Of a stretch of 64,000 nt of DNA, positions 62,757-64,000 are shown one piece after another. The notes below the pieces were generated by a model. That model did not search any database. It was given only the letters and a program-made list of their open reading frames with translations, and was not told the DNA's origin. This DNA comes from CmP2 sp052084925 (lineage in GTDB: Bacteria > Actinomycetota > Actinomycetes > Actinomycetales > Micrococcaceae), in NCBI GenBank assembly GCA_052084925.1, contig JBQDEV010000004.1, forward strand, positions 186,001 to 250,000, written 5' to 3'. The first letter of the stretch is position 1, and the number at the start of each line of letters is the position of its first letter. The position numbers were made by a program, and so were the translations under genes.

Positions 62757-63241
62757 GATCCCTGTCCTGCCTGGCGCTCGAGCTCTTCTCTGATCTGGCG
62801 GTCCCGTTCACGCTGCTCTTCGCGCTGTCGCCGCGTTTGTTCCTCGCGGACCTCTAGGACCTGCAGCACGTCGGTCTCTGTGGAGGGCAGGAAGGCGTCT
62901 GACGCCGCTTCCTGGACCACGCTGAGGTCATCGTGGCGGCCGGCGGTGCGGTCGTCGCGGCGACCGGTGACGGCCAGTACCAGCATGAAAATGGTGATGG
63001 AGAAGGCGATGACGATGGCGGTGAGGACGAAGGCCTGGGGCAGCGGATCGGCCATGACCGAGACGTCCTCGGCGGTACCGAAGGGCTCCTGCCGCCGGTT
63101 CGTGCCGCCGGCGGCCATCAGGATGAGGTTGCCGGCGTGGCCGAGCAGGACGAATCCGAGGATGACGCGCAGCATCTCGCGCTTGGTGAACAGGTAGACG
63201 GCGCCCGCGGTGAGTAGGCCGACGGTGATCGCTAGGGTCAT
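62753..63241 (-). CDS. mrpC: Mrp Na+/H+ antiporter subunit C with long charged tail
   Basis: MrpC/MnhC is homologous to NuoK. The first ~100 residues have three helices with TKREMLRVILGFVLLGHAGNLILMAAGG (about residues 18-45) and VLTAIVIAFSITIFMLVLAVTGRRDD (about 74-99), typical of the family. The total length is 162 aa, about 45 longer than usual, because of a C-terminal tail. This ends in a strongly charged, probably helical stretch of Arg, Glu and Gln (EEQTRRQREEQRERDRQIRE, about 132-151). The tail may form a coiled coil; its function is unknown. Overlaps of 4 nt link it to both neighbours. Confidence 0.92.
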   Translation of the reverse strand: MTLAITVGLLTAGAVYLFTKREMLRVILGFVLLGHAGNLILMAAGGTNRRQEPFGTAEDVSVMADPLPQAFVLTAIVIAFSITIFMLVLAVTGRRDDRTAGRHDDLSVVQEAASDAFLPSTETDVLQVLEVREEQTRRQREEQRERDRQIREELERQAGQGS

Positions 63242-64000
63242 GATTCCCCCCGCTGGGTCTGGTCATGGGCACCCGGCGAGTCGGGAGTGCTCGGTGAACG
63301 GTGAAGGGTGTCAGCCGTGCTGGCAGGGTCGCGCTGGCCGCTGTCCGATAGGGATCGACGCGACGACGACATCACCAGGGATTCGTGGCGCGGCTGATTC
63401 AGGGCGTCCTGGTAGACCACTGGGATGACGCCGGTGCGCGGATTAGCCTCAGGCACCGGCGGCGAGGTGGAACCCCACACGCCCTGGCGGCCCGGGCGTT
63501 CCCGGCCCAGGAGGTTGAACGCGGCGAGAATGACCCCGAGCACGGCCAGGTACACGCCGATGTCGAAGATGAGCGCGCTGTTCAGGTGGATCCCGAAGAG
63601 CTCGGTGTGCAACGGCGTGAGGAAGGAGCCCTCCACCAACCCGACCAGCCCGATGCCCGATCCAGTGACCACGCCGGCACCGATGAGGGTGAGATACGGC
63701 CAGCGGATGGGCGCGCTCTCGTCATCGAGGGCCCCGATATAGAGCAGCGCGAAGGCTGCCCCGCCGATGAGCGCGGAGATGAAGCCGCCGCCGGGTTCGT
63801 TGTGGCCTCGTACCAGGGTGACCAGGGAGAACACGAACATCAGCGGTGCCGCGACCTTGGTGAACGTGCGGATGTACACGCTGTTGGGCACGGCGTCGGC
63901 GAGCACGGATTTCATGTTGACCGGGCTCTGGCGTACGGAGTCCGGGTCGCGCGAGGCCAGCAGGGCGGCGACAGCGAGCCCGGCGACGCCCAGCACGGTC
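63238..64000 (-). CDS. Mrp antiporter subunit A/B fusion, C-terminal part (cut by window edge)
   Basis: The visible ~253 residues are the MnhB-type domain: TFTKVAAPLMFVFSLVTLVRGHNEPGGGFISALIGGAAFALLY (about residues 44-86 of the visible part), where RGHNEPGGGF is the diagnostic motif. Then come two more helices around 100-125 and 145-165. In many actinobacteria this domain is the C-terminus of a fused MrpA, and the hydrophobic lead-in at the right edge fits such a fusion; a free-standing MrpB starting at GTG 63996 cannot be excluded. A polar Ser/Pro/Arg-rich tail of ~85 residues follows the last helix. The stop overlaps the mrpC start. Confidence 0.85.
   Translation of the reverse strand, partial: TVLGVAGLAVAALLASRDPDSVRQSPVNMKSVLADAVPNSVYIRTFTKVAAPLMFVFSLVTLVRGHNEPGGGFISALIGGAAFALLYIGALDDESAPIRWPYLTLIGAGVVTGSGIGLVGLVEGSFLTPLHTELFGIHLNSALIFDIGVYLAVLGVILAAFNLLGRERPGRQGVWGSTSPPVPEANPRTGVIPVVYQDALNQPRHESLVMSSSRRSLSDSGQRDPASTADTLHRSPSTPDSPGAHDQTQRGES

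Noticed and set aside
61731..63197. Plus-strand ORF of 488 codons opposite mrpD and mrpC
   Set aside because: Gln/Asp/Arg/Gly-rich shadow of real membrane protein genes with conserved motifs on the minus strand.

Overview
The window is chromosomal core sequence from a high-GC Actinomycetota bacterium. The gene content and order point to the Micrococcales, probably Micrococcaceae (Arthrobacter, Kocuria or Nesterenkonia-like); this is inference from gene order, since there is no rRNA here to settle it. Supporting markers are opcA between zwf and pgl, the whiA-yvcK-rapZ-uvrC block, DUF3099 and DUF3516 proteins, an Eis-like acetyltransferase, frequent GTG/TTG starts, many ATGA/TGATG gene overlaps, and several promoters that look leaderless. 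Coding density is very high. I see no rRNA, tRNA, CRISPR array, insertion sequence, phage gene or obvious pseudogene.

Layout. (1) 1-8.2 kb: truncated TrmH-type RNA methyltransferase, TauE-type permease, an ABC ATPase, divergent serB, two short-chain dehydrogenases (one fabG), a DUF3099 / small Cys-His protein / SURF1 trio, and an ABC-F ATPase. (2) 8.2-13 kb: suf iron-sulfur operon sufR-sufB-sufD-sufC-sufT, without sufS or sufU, closed by a 17-bp perfect hairpin. A palindrome lies between sufR and a divergent ABC exporter pair. (3) 13-17.3 kb: ABC ATPase and permease, ctaA (heme A synthase) and convergent ctaB (heme O synthase); with SURF1 these serve the aa3-type cytochrome oxidase. (4) 17.5-25.8 kb: tkt-tal-pgi-zwf-opcA-pgl, the pentose phosphate operon, with a likely internal leaderless promoter at zwf. 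(5) 25.9-30.2 kb, minus strand: gap-pgk-tpiA-secG, with a strong hairpin between gap and pgk, preceded by a monocistronic sodA. (6) 30.3-39 kb, minus strand: uvrC-rapZ-yvcK-whiA, plsC and uvrA, the last with a LexA/SOS-like box in its upstream region. (7) 39.2-46.8 kb: MBL hydrolase, tam-like methyltransferase, DUF3516 helicase, S33 hydrolase, TVP38/TMEM64 protein and a TerC family protein. The terC leader has the hallmarks of a yybP-ykoY (manganese) riboswitch. (8) 47-59.6 kb: uvrB, coaE, a BCCT transporter, YigZ, an RsmC/RlmG-like methyltransferase, rpsA, an Eis-like GNAT and polA. This is the familiar actinobacterial polA-rpsA-coaE-uvrB neighbourhood with an osmolyte transporter and two other genes inserted. 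(9) 59.6-64 kb: a hotdog thioesterase and an Mrp cation/proton antiporter operon (AB-C-D-E-F-G) that runs off the right edge.

The window is mostly well-understood housekeeping DNA. The observations most worth checking are regulatory: the terC leader and its possible pairing with its own start region, the SOS box at uvrA, the sufR operator candidate, a set of TANNNT-plus-6/7-nt leaderless promoters, and the hairpin inside the glycolytic cluster. Among proteins, the oddities are an SDR with an atypical Tyr/Lys spacing, long charged tails on MrpC and the MrpB domain, and a PolA whose proofreading motif is degenerate. I found no convincing undescribed multi-gene system.
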